In this document: positions 1 to 12,900 of the stretch, piece by piece
Numbering within the stretch: the first letter of the stretch is position 1
How the letters are laid out: each line of letters begins with the position of its first letter
Source: Knoxdaviesia capensis
Lineage: Eukaryota > Ascomycota > Sordariomycetes > Microascales > Gondwanamycetaceae
Assembly (NCBI GenBank): GCA_001510575.1
Contig: LNGK01000007.1
Coordinates: 558,001 to 622,000 of the forward strand
Direction: 5' to 3'
DNA length: 64,000 nt
Translations under genes and position numbers: made by a program
The notes under the pieces: model-generated
Databases searched by the model: none
What the model was told of the DNA's origin: nothing
Seen by the model: the letters and a program-made list of their open reading frames with translations, nothing else

Positions 1-381
1 GGCAGTTGACAAGCAGTTTTTTCTCGGCTGCCTCGCCTTGGCCGGATTACGTAGTGAATCGCCAAAGTGAGGCGTCTCATTCTTCCATCCACGATTCTCC
101 ATCCTGCGTCACTAACTTCTTCCACATCCACACTATTTCTTATCCTTCGGTATATTCTTGTTCGTCATCTCTCCTTTCTTGTTATTTTATCACTATTGGC
201 CTCCATCTTCGTCGTACTCCCAGCGCCTTCCAGTTTCTCAATATACCCTCACCCCTCTTTCTATCTCCCTCCCCCGCCGCCACCTATCGATATCGTCCTT
301 ATCGCACAGCCGACGTGAACTCGTGAACATTCCGTTTCTTCCTCTTTTCTCACCACAACCACACCCCACAACCATCCCATC
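1..381 (+). promoter_or_regulatory. Upstream/5' leader region of did2
   Basis: This stretch is pyrimidine-rich on the + strand, with many CT, TCTTC and CCC runs, and ends in a CCACAACCATCCCATC context just before the did2 ATG. Such C/T-rich leaders are common upstream of highly expressed genes in filamentous fungi. Short ORFs are open here, but none resembles a known protein. I see no clear TATA box. Confidence 0.4.
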
Positions 382-1291
382 ATGTCGAACCGCCAGCTAG
401 CACGGGATATGCAGGTCGAGTTCAATGCTCGGGTATGAATTCACCGTCGTCCTGACTGTCGAGTCGTCTTCTGAACGTCCGCTTACTGATTGATTCGTGT
501 CTCCCCCACCAATAGTTCCAAGCCAAGCAAGCTCGCCGCGAGGCCCAAAAGGCCGCAAAGCAGGATCCGATCCTGAAGAAGCAGATTCAAGATGTATGGT
601 TTTCACATTCCCCGGCTCGGGGTCCCCTTTCAACATGTCTGGGAATCCCGCATATGCCGCCTCCCGTCCCCGAGTCTCATTCCCTGAACTGCCGAGAAGG
701 ACATGTCTACATGTATACCAGCCTCCAGCCTGGGCCATTGCCACAACTTCAAACAAACCACTAACACCCATGCCTCCTTGTCTCTCCCTCCCCCCCAAAT
801 AGCTCCTCAAGAAAGGCGAGACCCAGAAGGCGTACGCGAAGGCGAAGATGCTCCTCTCGAAGCAAGCACTGGCGCAACAGCTCGACTCGATGGCCGACAT
901 GGCCGAACTGTCGTCGGCGCAGATCCAGGCCAACAACGCTATGAACCGGATGACTCACATGATGGCTAGCTCGTCGCGCACGATGGCGGTTGCCCAGAAG
1001 AGCATGAACCCTGAGCGCACGCTCGCGACCCTGGAGCAGTTCCGCACCCAGAACGAGGAGTACGCCATGTCCAACGGCATCTACCAGGACGCCATCTCGC
1101 AGACCACCAGCACCCAGGTCTCGGAGGACGCCGTGTTTGAGCTGCTCGGAAAGCTTGCCGACGATGCCGGTGTCCAGCTCAATGCCGAGCTCAACAGCGC
1201 CGAGACTGTCACCGCTGAGCCGCAGACTGCCGAGCCCACTGCCGAGGAAGAGGATAAGCTCCAGCAGCGTCTCCGGGCTCTCCGGGCGTGA
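382..1291 (+). CDS. did2: ESCRT-III-associated protein Did2/Vps46 (CHMP1 family)
   Basis: Three exons (382-432, 516-593, 803-1291) give a protein of about 205 residues, the usual CHMP1 size. Both introns have good borders (gtatga...aatag and gtatgg...aaatag) and keep the frame. The N-terminal half is a basic helical hairpin with many Lys, Arg, Gln and Ala. The middle is a Met-rich helix (NAMNRMTHMM). The acidic tail ends in DKLQQRLRALRA, which fits the MIM1 motif that binds the MIT domain of Vps4. Known role: Did2 is a late ESCRT-III component on endosomes that recruits Vps4 to disassemble the polymer and release cargo vesicles into the multivesicular body. The start is the first ATG in a CCATCATG context after the pyrimidine-rich leader. 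The family is clear from the charged N-terminus and the MIM1 end; the exact second intron is inferred. Confidence 0.9.
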
Positions 1292-1915
1292 GGGGCCTCT
1301 CTTTTTCCTGTTTTTCTATTGTTGTTGTGGAAGTGGGCTCGTTTGCTTTTTTCCTGAAATACTCTTGAATCTGGGCGTTTGCTGGCGTTTCTTTTCTTCT
1401 CGTCGTTTGATCGTCGGACTCTGGCTGGTATGAGGCTGGCTATGAGAGACATTTCAGTGTTTCATGGTCATCTATACATGATAGGATGGCCGTTCACTGC
1501 TGCTCTCTCACTTGATCATCTTTGGGTTTAACTGCCTGTCTCGATATTTTATCACATGTTATCTGTGGCTTATCCACCGATCATCTGATTCTCCTATCCG
1601 TCTTTTCGCCTGACCTTTCATCTTCAACGGGCTGGGATTCTCGAATTTGACGTTATGCTGTTTTTTGTTTTGTCACAATATTCCTTTTTACACTCTGTCA
1701 GGATACTTGCTCATGATATGAATCGAATGCAATCACGATCTCGAACTGATCACCTGGTGGTTTTTGTTTCTTTTTCTCCGACTTCCGTGATCCGTTTGTT
1801 AGCTAGCTAACACGGTGCTGCATTCAAACACAGCACGGCCTTGTAAACTTCGATGAAAGGCACATCATCGGATACATGGAGCATGTATCTATCGTGCGAA
1901 CCTTGGGCCCAGTGC
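1292..1915. other. Intergenic 3' region between did2 and ski2
   Basis: The two genes converge here, so the stretch should hold both 3' UTRs. It is T-rich on the + strand downstream of did2. I see no further gene, no tRNA and no notable repeat. Confidence 0.5.
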
Positions 1916-4900
1916 CTACATGTACAAACTTGCCACCGCCGTGATATCTCTCTTAATCAGTTCCTGTGCCGTCTGCATCTTCTGGTACAACCCGGGGTCG
2001 CCAATAATCCGCGCAGCGTTCTTCACCTCACGGCAAGTCTCGTCCAGTCGCGAAATAGTGCGCACAATCGTGCCTTCAAGGACATCGGTAAGGTTGGTGA
2101 TGTTCTTGAAGCTCATGCCGCGGGCCCACTCGTACACCACCTCCATCAGGCCGAAGCGCGGCCGGGATACAAAGTCATTGCTGTCGTCGGACGCCTGGAT
2201 CACCTGGTGTAGTGTTTGGATGGCGTTCACCTTCTCGCTGATCTCGATGATCTTCAGCTTGCCGCGCTCAAGATTCGCTGTCAGCGTTGGAATGCCCTCT
2301 GTCTTCTCATGAAACACAAAGGCGCTCAACAGCGCTGCGATCTCTGCGGGCTCGTAGTCGGCTAGCACGTTGTCTAGGATCAGCTCCGTCAGCACCAGCT
2401 CGTCTCCCGAGTGGATCTCGCACGCCACTTTTCCTTTGAGCAGGATACGGGTTTCCATATCGATGAAGTTGAGCTCCTTCAACACTTCAATGCGTTGCTC
2501 GTAGTCGGGGAGGAGTTGGAGGTTCTGGTCAGACAGGGCTTTTCGCAGCTCGGAGATCTTTTCCCGAATCACCCATTGATCGTGGCACATAGCAAACTAT
2601 CAAAAAGTGAGACTCAAGTTAGCAATGCTGAGCTATAGATACAAGTGCAAGACACACCGTGGATTTTGTAAACTTACATGCTTGAGAAATTCGGGACAGC
2701 CGAACGCTGCTCCGCTGGAGGCGGCATTCTCAATCTCTCGCCGCTGTCCAATAAGCTCCTGTGTGTTGAGATTCTTGATTTTCGACATATCAAGCTCGCC
2801 CCAGATGGACGGCGCATGCCAGGAGCGACACAGGCTGTGGATATAATCTTTGGCAGCTTGGTACGCATCACCACCCTGGAAGATTTCAGGCACAATCCCT
2901 CTCGTAATGGTGGACGTTAGGAGCTGTACATCCGAAAGCGGAACATGAATCGTCTTGTGTGAAACATGCTTCTTCGCCTGCGGCAAAGGGGTCAACCATT
3001 TGCTGAACTTTCCAATGAACGGCAGCATATCTGTCGAGTCGCGCGTTTCACGCTGGGTCCGGAATGCGAGCACATGCAAGGTCGGATTTCCTGGTGTGGC
3101 TTTCACCGAAACACCCTCGGAAAGGAGAACTCCTGCCGTTCGGATGCCGTTGACTTCAAACACAATCAGCCGGCCCACGGTGAAAAATTTGCGTCCAACC
3201 GGGGATGTGGTAAGGGCGAGATACAGCTGGCTAGTGAGCTGTTTGAAGTTCTCCGAAGCTTCCACAATGGAGTCAATATTTCCGTCACAGATGGTGCAGG
3301 TGTCGCGCTTGATTCGTGCCAAGTCAGCCTCAGACAGCTTGACGGCCTTCTCGTGCTCGGGGAGGAGCTGCTGCGTGGCATGCTCGGAAAAGCTTCTCTT
3401 AATCATTTCTTCAATTTTGAGTGCCTCTACTCGAAGAAGGTTGAGAATCATGTTGTACGTCAATCTGAACTGGGACCGCAGCTTAGACGGTTCTCCCAGA
3501 ATCATGGTCCGAAGTTCGGCCACTGGTGGGGCTTCGTCACTACCCGGCGCCACAATGATGACTGATCCAACCGTATCGAGTCCACGGCGACCGGCACGTC
3601 CAGCCATCTGGGTGTACTCTCCCGGGAGGAGATTGCGGAATGAATGGCCATCGTGTTTGCGGTATCCAGAGAATACCACAGTCCGAGTTGGGAGGTTGAG
3701 TCCCATGGCAAAAGTTTCGGTGGCGAAGAGAACCTTGACAAGAGTCTGTGCAAAGAGGATCTCAACAAGCTCCTTGACGATGGGGAGCAGACCGCCATGA
3801 TGGACAGCAATGCCTCGTCCCAGCAACGACCGCAGACGGATGATCTGCGGGAGCTGACGGTCCTCGGGCTTCAGTCGGGCGATTGACTTCTCGATGGTCA
3901 TGTGAATGGCACTCTTCTCCTTTGCCGTGCAAAAGTCCTGGTTGCTTAGTGCATCAGCATTCTCCTCGCAGCGTTTCTTCGAGAACACAAAGATACAGGC
4001 GGGAAGCAGGTTCTCCTTGCGGAGGAACTGGACCAGATGCACCCAGAGATTCTTGTCCTGCGCAGCCGATGTGAAGCCTCCTGGCCGACCAGCCCGTCCC
4101 ATATGGCCCGGAGTATGGCTGGCTCTTTGAACACCACCACTGCCACGGCCGCCACCACGTTGTTGCCCGCGGCCTCCAGTTGCGCCACGCTGGTTGTTCG
4201 GTGCGCCCCGACCCAATGATCCACGGCCACCACCCCCTCTTTGATTCCCGCCACCTCCGCGACCACCCTGGTCGCCAAAACTTTCCTTGTCTTTGCGCTG
4301 AAGGGCCGAACCGGCATCCTTCCAGCCCTTTTCAAGGAAAACTTTGCTGGAGTCAACGATTTTGTGGATACCCTTTCCGGCCCAAAGGTAGTGCTCCAGG
4401 GGAACAGGCCGCTTAGGGGTAGAAATGACATAGATATCCTTCTTCTTCGTACGTCCCACCCACGACGCAAATTCGTACGTGTTGGGAACTGTGGCCGAGA
4501 GGAGGATCAGAGACACATGCTCCGGAAGCATGATAATGACCTCCTCCCATACCACGCCGCGCTCAAGGTCGTTGACGTAGTGGACCTCGTCAAAGATGAC
4601 AAACTCGACATCGCGGATCAGATCGGCACCCCGATACAGCATGCTTCGCAGGATCTCGGTGGTCATGATCAAGCAACCGGCTTCAGCGTTGATTTGCACA
4701 TCGCCGGTCAGGATGCCAACATCATTGAAAGTTTCGCGGAAATCGCGAAACTTCTGATTGCTGAGGGCTTTGATTGGCGACGTATAAATGGCTTTGGTCA
4801 TGTGCTTTGCGGCGAGAGCAATCGCATACTCTGCCACCACGGTCTTTCCAGCTGAGGTATGGGCGGCGACAAACACCGAGTCTCCGCTCTCAAGATGGTA

Positions 4901-5717
4901 CACAGCTTCTTTCTGAAAGACATCCAGTTCAAAAGGCCATTCTTTGGCCATGTCGGGCACAAGATCCCGGAAGTTCGGAATGCCCTTGTTGATATCCACC
5001 ATGTGGGCCCATTCCTTCGACACCAGTTTGGTGCTGGAGGCGGCCAGTGTGCTATGGGGGTCCAAGGCAGGGAACTCGACGGGCAAAATGGCATCGATAT
5101 CTCCATCCTCGTCATTCTCGTCGTCACTGTCACTTCCAGAATCGCCACCAGCTGCCTTCGGATCGTCGTCATTGGCAACACCGTCAGCGGGAGGTGCGTC
5201 CGGCTCTTCGTTTAGAGTGTCCTCAACCGCCTTGGCTGCTTCTTCGGCCTCGGAACTTGCAGTTTTAAGGCTGAAGTCGATTCCGCGAGAGAGGCCAGGG
5301 GCCACACTTAGCAGTCGGCCATCGCCAGACAAGGTGATGACACGCTCTAGCTTGCTTGAGCTGGACAAGGTCGCCTGGCCAGAAGATTCACGGAGATGGT
5401 CTTCAAGAGCGGCTGTTGACTCAATGGAGTCAAGCCCACCCGGGGCAAATGGAAAGAAACCAGCAGCTCCACGGACAAAGTCGGCGCGAGTGGCAGGCTT
5501 ACGAGAGAACGAGGTGGAATCCTTGGCCGTAGCACGGTTTGCGGGAACTGTGACGAATTTGTGGCCTGAGACGCGGCCATCAAGACCCCGTCTCTGGAAC
5601 CGGCTCACCGTCCGGGTTTGGGTAGGAGCAATGCGGAAGATATCAGAGTAATGTGCTGGGCAATCCCATCGCCTATTCAAGAAAAAGAGAAGGAATAAGC
5701 GTAAAGAACACAGTGAT

Positions 5718-5757
<40 letters not shown>

Positions 5758-6080
5758 AGGGGTCAAAGATAGACAGCCCTCTCATAAGAAACAACACATA
5801 TAGAGAATAGGGGAATTGCAAAAAGCCTCACTTACTGTTGGAACTGGTTCAACCAATCTGATGAAAATGTCTGTGGGGGGTAAAGATAACTGGCTTCAAG
5901 CTTGGATTTGAGACCCTCTGAATCAACAGAGCTTCCAGCCATCTCGGAAGACTTAGCACTTGGGCCATCAGGTGAGCCAACAAGGATGTTATCAATCAAG
6001 AAGTCTCCATCACTAGTTCCAGCTTGAACCTCGAGGGAAAGCTTCCTCATTGAATCGGTAAGGTCTACCGATGGTGCCAT
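1916..6080 (-). CDS. ski2: Ski2 DEVH RNA helicase (SKI complex, cytoplasmic exosome)
   Basis: Three exons (about 6080-5836, 5672-2678, 2596-1916) give roughly 1306 residues, close to the family's usual length. Joints are caaca|gtaagt...aatag|g and cat|gtaagt...gatag|ttt. Visible motifs in order: Walker A AHTSAGKT (about 352-359), DEVH box (about 443-446), SAT (about 474-476), a long Arg/Gly-rich insertion (about 551-617), then HHGGLLP and QMAGRAGRRGLD of the second RecA domain, and a C-terminal arch/helical region. Known role: Ski2 unwinds RNA and, with Ski3 and Ski8, feeds it to the cytoplasmic exosome in 3'-5' mRNA decay. The acidic stretch before the helicase core (DSDDENDEDGDID) and the FPELDP-like linker favour Ski2 over Mtr4. 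The insertion sits where Ski2 proteins carry their RNA-binding insertion. Intron 1 contains a 42-bp palindrome. Confidence 0.93.
5717..5758. repeat. 42-bp perfect palindrome, (AT)16 core, in ski2 intron 1
   Basis: A run of 16 AT units is bounded by TGGAC on the left and GTCCA on the right, so the whole 42 bp equals its own reverse complement. It lies inside the 163-bp first intron of ski2 and could fold into a hairpin in the transcript or extrude as a cruciform in DNA. Confidence 0.85.
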
Positions 6081-7175
6081 GGTGGATAGCAGACTCGATC
6101 AAGAATTGAGGTGGGGAAAATTGATAGAAAGAAAGAGGACAACAATGGAAAGAGAGAAGAAGAAGGAAAGGGAAAAGGGAAGACAAGAGAAGGACAAAAG
6201 CACAGAATGATGAGTCCTATAACCTGATGGCCCACGAAAGATTAAGCAGAGATAGATAGTTAGAAATGAACGAATATAGGAAAACAAGGTTAAGTTGAGG
6301 TGACGTTGAAAAAGCTGTGTAATGCTGAATTTTTAGTGAGGGGCCCGGCGGTAGCTTTGGTGGGGCGAAGCGCGCGTCTGTGCTTGATGTCACCGCTAAA
6401 ATTCGACCTAGGATATCATTAACAAGCAGTCGAGCATGATGCACAACAGCGTATGTATGTAGTTCCTCGTTTGTGAGCGAGGGACGGACGGCGAGACTTT
6501 TCACCTTCTTAGATCTGGACGATCATGCTGGAATAGACTCAGAGGAGACACACGAGAGAGATACAGTCATTTTCATATACAGATTCACACGGGCCCGCGA
6601 AAATGCACCAAGACAGCAGAACGAATTACGACCACGGATGAAGACAAAAAATTGGTACATTGTAAGATGCTCTCCAGCTGGCTAACAGACACATATAAAA
6701 AGCACACACACATCAGACAATATTGTAGTTCACATACACCTCCATTACAAACTTAAGATGAGTGGAGCACAGAACCTGGGACCTGCGCTCTGCTGGGTGC
6801 TTTTCCCTCCGCCTCCATTTCTATCCGTTATCCGGGATGGATTTTAAGGCGCGCTCTATTAGGCCCTGAGAAAAATAAAACAATGAAAGATGGAAAAGAA
6901 AATATACACGCTCATGGCTTTCACGCCATCGGGCGAAGAAATAGGAGGAGATAGGTTTAAGCAACAAAAGAGATAGAGAGGAGAAGAAACGGAGAGAGGA
7001 AAATGAATCATATAGGAGTAAACACAGAGAGTGGTATGTAGGGAAGACAAAAAAGGTGATGCATAAGGGGGGAAAGGTTCCGGCATGGTTCATAATATTT
7101 TCGCTTTTCCTGTTTCTAATTCGACGGTCTTCACGGGACTGGTCGGTGGGGTACACCACAGACACTTGGGAACGC
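6081..7175. other. Intergenic: ski2 promoter and pdb1 3' region
   Basis: Both neighbours are on the minus strand, so the low-coordinate side is the ski2 upstream region and the high side the pdb1 3' UTR. The first 200 bases are purine-rich on the + strand (GAAAGA repeats), which is a pyrimidine-rich leader in the ski2 direction. Short ORFs here look like chance; no RNA gene is evident. Confidence 0.4.
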
Positions 7176-8623
7176 TTAAACGCGGAGGTACTTAGCGCAA
7201 TAGTCCTCAATGAGCTGCTCATTGGGGAAGCTCATCTCCTCGAGCTTGAGGGCATAGGGGGTGGGGACATCGGCACCAGTGATACGCTGGGCTGGGGCAT
7301 CAAGGAAGTCGAAAGCATACTCCATAGACACGGCCAGAATCTCAGCGGTGACACCGTACATGGGGTAGGAAGACTCAACAGCCACAAGGCGGTGGGTCTT
7401 CTTGATGGAGTTGACAATGGTCTCGATATCGAGGGGCTTGATCGACCGCAGGTTGATGACCTCAGCCTCAACACCGTACTTCTGCTTCAGAGCCTCGGCA
7501 GCGACCATGGCCTGGCCAACGGAGCGAGACATTGTAACGATGGTGAGGTCCTTGCCGAGGCGCTCAATCTTGGCCTTGCCAATGGGGAGAACGAAGTCGT
7601 CGCGCTGGGCCTCCTCAGACATGGTAAAGCTCTGGCCGTACATCAGCTCGTTCTCCAGAACGACCACCGGGTTGGGGTCCCGGATAGCAGCCTTGAGAAG
7701 GCCCTTGGCATCCTCTGAGTTCCAGGGGGAGACGACCTTCAGACCGGGAATGCTGCCGTACCAGGCGGAGAAATCCTGCGAGTGCTGGGCGGCGACACCG
7801 GAAGCAAAACCGTTGGGTCCACGGAAGGTAATGTTGCAGGGCTGGATACCTCCGGACATGTAGAGGGTCTTGGCAGCTGAGTTGACGATGTGGTCGATGG
7901 CCTGCATGGCGAAGTTGAAGGTCATGAACTCGCACTACAGAGACAGAAAGGGGAGATGCGTTAGCAAGGCCTGACTCGGTTGGAGGGTCTCGAATGTGAA
8001 TCCATATAAGAAACAGCCAGCCATTCACTGTCTTGGCCATCTCTACCGCATGTTTCTAACGAGATGAAAGCTTCCCGGTGCGACGCTGGAGTAAAAGCGC
8101 GTAGACGCTAGCTGGACAATCAAGAAGCAGAGTCTGGAATGCAACATCTGCAAACGCATCTCACGGAAAGCACCGATGCATATATCCGGCGCAAAGCCAG
8201 ACGAAGGAAAGACCGAATCAGGCCAGAGAGCAAACTTACCACAGGGTGCAGGCCGGCGAGAGCAGCACCGGTAGCCAAACCAGCAAAACCCATCTCAGTA
8301 ATGGGAGTATCGATAACTCTCTTCTCGCCAAAGCGGTCCAATAGACCTTTTGTCACCTTGTAAGCACCGTTATACTGGGCAACCTCCTCGCCGAGAATGA
8401 AAACCTTGTCGTTCGACTCCAGCTCCTCGGCAAGAGCCTCGTTCAGGGCATCACGGACAGTGACCTCCTTGGGGCCCTTGATCTCGGCGTATGTTCTCGA
8501 CTGCGACACGAAGGCGGATGACACGGGACCGAGACGCGCGACCGGCGACGACACAGCTGGGCGGAGGGCGGAAGACCGGGCCGCGGTGGCCAGTCGCGAG
8601 GCAACGTTCATATAACGAGACAT
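7176..8623 (-). CDS. pdb1: Pyruvate dehydrogenase E1 component, beta subunit (mitochondrial)
   Basis: Two exons (8623-8240 and 7934-7176) separated by a 305-bp intron (GTG|GTAAGT...CTGTAG|TGCGAG) give about 380 residues. Residues 1 to about 45 are rich in Arg, Ser and Ala without acids, a typical mitochondrial targeting sequence ending near SRTYAEI. Then come the E1 beta thiamine-binding half (ILGEEVAQYNGAYKVTKGL, DTPITEMGFAGLATGAA), CEFMTFNFAMQAID across the intron, and the transketolase C-terminal half ending SFPNEQLIEDYCAKYLRV. Known role: with E1 alpha it forms the heterotetramer that decarboxylates pyruvate and reductively acetylates the lipoyl groups of E2 in the mitochondrial matrix. 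The Glu of the GEEV motif that activates thiamine diphosphate is present. The gene looks intact. The intron is long for this kind of genome, but the exon joint matches the family exactly. Confidence 0.95.
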
Positions 8624-9761
8624 GATTGATGTGAAATGGTGTGAGAGGAGAGGAAAGGCACAACTTCTATGGATGGACGAGAAAAAGGGAGATAGGATCG
8701 CGACACAAACGGGGATCAGAGGTGGACGGATGTGGCTTCCTTAGAGAATAAAGAAAAGAAAAAAAAATACAGAGAACAAACACCAACGTTGATATGAATT
8801 GATGAGATCAACAAAGTGGTTGAAGAATTTAACCAATTGATGATGTTGGAGGAGAAAAGAAGAGGTTGACGATAGATGATAGAGAAGAATAGGGAGGGAG
8901 GTCGTTCAAAAAAAAAAAAAGATTGACGCGGAGATATTCAGAGGTTGAGGGAAAAATTCAGGAGGGAAGGTGCAGATTTGCTGAGAAAGCAAAGCTATAG
9001 GTACAAAGTGCAGCGAGATTGAGCAGGGACGGACCACGCAGGACGAAATTCCGGTACCTATACGAGGAAGGAAGAGTACTTGTACAGTACAGTGCAAATT
9101 CAATCACAGGTACAACAGAGGTACCAGCAAAACCGCAAGTCAACTCATCAACCACCCCGATGGAGAAGATCCGTTGAGGCTTGAGAGGCTTAATAGAGAG
9201 TGACGCACAGACCAGACAAGGAATTTTCTGTGTTGTGTTCTCCCAACAAGGAAAAGGGCCAGCCAATCATATGCCGAGATGCCCTGGAGCTTATGGATTT
9301 TGCTGCATTCCGGTGTCGGGGAGCTTCTGGCTGGTCTTTTTTGTGGGGAAGCCACACGAAAATATGGAAACTGTAAAAGCCTCAAACCTCTGGTGGCTTG
9401 AGCCGGTAGAACCCGGGCCGGATAAAATGTGCAGGGCAGTTGTTTTCGTTCCTGTTCCGATCAGCATAAATGGGCAAGAACGGGTGCGTGGTCGCTCTTT
9501 CCAAAATTGACCCAAAACACGACTGCATTCTTTCGGCCAATATAAATTAGAATGCGCAGGGTTACTTAGGGTTGTCCCTGAACGAGACGACGAACTGAAA
9601 CTGCATGATTCGGTGTCCTAAAGCAAGCCCGCGTATTGATAGAGGTAAGTAGCATTAACTTATTCTGTTTCGTGTTTAGCGGGAAAATAACGGAGGTTGA
9701 TTATTACTACGGTGATGCTAGATATCATGCATGTCCTCTATGGTGTGCCCAAAACCATCTA

Positions 9762-9814
<53 letters not shown>

Positions 9815-9958
9815 GGAGAGAAGGAAATGGAAATAAGGGCATGGGCCGTTCAACTGTACTGACGAGTTGGTATTGTGATGGCGGGGTGTGACATGCTTCC
9901 CCCAACCGAATGATGAATAGAGGTTTTTCTCGTCTGCCGACCCCCATTCTGACGACTC
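8624..9958. other. Intergenic: pdb1 upstream region and transporter 3' region
   Basis: The part next to pdb1 is purine-rich on the + strand (pyrimidine-rich in the gene's direction), matching a fungal leader. The far side should contain the 3' UTR of the ABC transporter. It includes a long AG microsatellite at 9765-9809. No protein-coding segment is supported; short ORFs at 9181-9515 resemble nothing I know. Confidence 0.4.
9765..9809. repeat. (AG)n microsatellite, about 22 units
   Basis: An uninterrupted run of AG dinucleotides on the + strand, about 45 bp, followed by AAAGAGGGAGAG. It lies about 150 bp beyond the stop codon of the ABC transporter, in intergenic DNA, and is probably polymorphic in length between strains. 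Confidence 0.9.
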
Positions 9959-12900
9959 TCAAGCTGTCCGGTCCAGAGACTGTGCCTGGCACATCTCATA
10001 GTACACGCCCTTCTTGCGGAGCAAGTCGTCGTGCTTGCCAGACTCGACAATGCGTCCAGCTAGGAAGACAATAATCAGGTCGGCGTCTTTGATGGTCGAC
10101 AGCCGATGTGCCACCGCGACGGTACTGCGGCCCTTGGACGCGTGGTCAAGCGCCTCCTTGACCACCTTCTCCGACTCGGTGTCTAGCGCCGATGTGGCCT
10201 CGTCGAGAAGCAAAAGCTTTGGTTTGCGGATCAGCGCGCGTGCAATCGCGATACGCTGCCGTTGACCGCCTGAGAGCGAGAAGCCCTGGTTGCCACACGA
10301 GGTGTTGAGCCCGTCAGGCAGCGATTGGATAAAGTCCATGATGTTGGCCTGCTTGCAGGCAAAGACGATCTCTTCTTCTGTGGGCACGGCGCCCTTGGGA
10401 GCAGCCGAGGCCTTGCCGTTGGTGTTGTCCTCGTCGCCGTCGAAATCGGCGTCACCGATGCCGAGAAGGATGTTCTCGCGAACCGATGCCTGGTAGAGCA
10501 CCGGTTCCTGTTGCACGATCGAAATTGCTGTGCGGTACTTGCGTAAGTTCATATCGGCAATGTTCTTCCCGTTATACAAGATCGAACCCGTGGTAGGCTG
10601 GTAGAACTGCTCCAGCAGACTAATCATCGTGGTCTTGCCGCATCCCGACGGACCCACGAACGCCACAAACGAGCCATGGTCGATCTTGACCGCGACATCG
10701 TGCAGGACGCGGCTATTCGGGCGTTGCTCGTAGGCAAAGTTGATCTTATCAAATTCAACATCTGCCTCGGGACCCGGAATTTCGTCGTCCCCACGCCGTT
10801 TGTCGTCATCTTCGAGTTCCTTGATCTTCTCCCGCAACATTCTGATGTAGTTGATCGACACGGTTGCCTTGGTGATGCCTAGAGAGAACACAAGGCTGTC
10901 AGTTATATATACATCCCGTGCGACCAAAAGATGGATTTCCATGGAATCAGGTTCAAACTTACTGCTACCAAATTGGAAGAATAAAGCCGCAGCCTCGCCA
11001 GAGAAGATGACCGAGATGAAGACGATATAGAACTGGGTGGTGGTATACTCTCCAGTCGAGAGAAGGCGTCCACCATACCTGGGTCGGGGAATTTGCGCAT
11101 TAGTCCAACAGTCTCACTGCTTAACCTTGGGGTTTGCAACCATCTATCACTTACCAAAATCCAAGTCCCATGGACAGGAACTGCACCGATTGGCTGATGG
11201 TGTACCAGAACATGATGAAAATGAGGCTGCCAATCGACTTCCGCTCAATTCCTTGGAGCGAGGCTTGGTACCGCTGAATGATGTCCTTCTCCAAAGCCAA
11301 CGATGCCACAGTGCGGATGCTCATGACAGCCTCTGACGCCATGCCGCTACTTTGAGCGAACCGGTTTGACGTGTTATTTTCCAGTCGCAGTTCCAAGAGC
11401 ATCTTGAGGTAGCCGCCAAAGCTCATGGGCAGCATGCCGCCGAACACAAGCACGAGGCCAAGCTTCCAGCCCACGGCAATACCCAGAATAGCGTTAGACA
11501 CCAGGTTACTGAGATTTCCCACCATCAGGCCGAGATTCATAGACATGAGCTCATTCAGACTGGCTGGTTCGGTCGAAAGTTTCGACACCAGGGCTCCGGT
11601 CCGGTTGTCTGGGCTGTCAAAAAACGCCATATTCTGGCGGATGGTGTTCCGGAAGATGTCCAGTCTGTAGCTTCTTGTGACGGTCTGGCCGACGACATTA
11701 GTGTACCAGCCGAGCACCGCGTACAGAATCAGGTTGACAATGGCCAGAATGAAGAACAGGAGCGCATACAAGTCGCCCTTCTCAATCATCTGCTCTCTAG
11801 TAGGCTGCTGGAAAGCCTCCATGGATTTGGCAAAGATCACAGACATGGCGGCAAGTGAGAATCCTACAGAAAATGATGTCAGCACAGTCCATCACAGAAA
11901 GGTCCCTAATGGTGAAGCAGGTTGACGAGAGTGAGGAGGACAGATAAAAAGGGAGAAGAAACGGTCCGTGGAACCAGCCCACTTACCAGCGAGAATGCAG
12001 CAGATCTGGGAAATCCCCAGGCTGAACCAAATCGATCTTGACTCCCGGATAATCATCCAGATACCAGTCAGCAAGCTGACTTGCTGATACTTCTTTTCAT
12101 CAGGCTTATCCGGAACACCATGCCGAGCGTGTGCAGAAACCACACTTCGGCTTCTCCGCATAGACGTATGGGTCTCGGTCTTCAACGCGGTGGTTCCACT
12201 CTCAGCATCACCGTTGTCGGTGCTGTGAATCGAGTCGCCATCATTCTCCGCCTGCTCCATATCGTGTTCGCGCTGGCCCAGATTCTGAGTACGAACGAGT
12301 CGAGCATACGTCCCTTCGGCATCTAGAAGCTGGTTATGCGTACCCTGCTCCACGATGCTTCCAGACGTCATCACCACGATGTTGTCAGCCTCGCGGATCG
12401 TCGAAAGTCGGTGGGCGATAACGATCATGGTGCGTCCGACGGCAGCGTTGTTGAGCGCCTGTTGCACGATCTTCTCGGCGCTAGGGTCAAGCGCGCTCGT
12501 TGCCTCATCCAGGAGAAGGACGCGCGGGTTGGAGATGATACTCCGGGCAATGACCACGCGCTGCTTCTGGCCACCAGAGAGAGTCGCACCGAGTTCACCA
12601 ATCTTGGTTTGGTATCCCTGAGTCAAGAGAACATCGGTAAGTTCGGTCAGTATGGGCTGGACAAAAGGGTGAGAGGGCCAAGCAGGAAGCTGCAATCAGC
12701 TGGCGATTCCGGTGGGAATATTTCTCTTTTTCTTCTTACCTCTGGCAGTCGGGAGATAAAGTCGTGGGCAAAGGCTGACTTCGCAGCTTCTTCAACCATG
12801 GCGCGCTTATCGTCGTCGGGAATATCAGCGAGAGCAGTCCCGGCAAGGCCGTTAGCGATGTTCTGAAATATGGTGCCGCTAAATAGGGTGGGCTCCTGTT

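Noticed and set aside
397..936. 179-codon minus-strand ORF over did2
   Set aside because: It is antisense to the did2 exons and introns, has no family similarity and is explained by the codon bias of the sense gene.
2955..3800. 281-codon plus-strand ORF
   Set aside because: It lies antisense within the Ski2 helicase exon, which has strong motifs; it is a shadow frame.
7056..7718. 220-codon plus-strand ORF
   Set aside because: It is antisense to the pyruvate dehydrogenase E1 beta exon and shows no recognisable domain.
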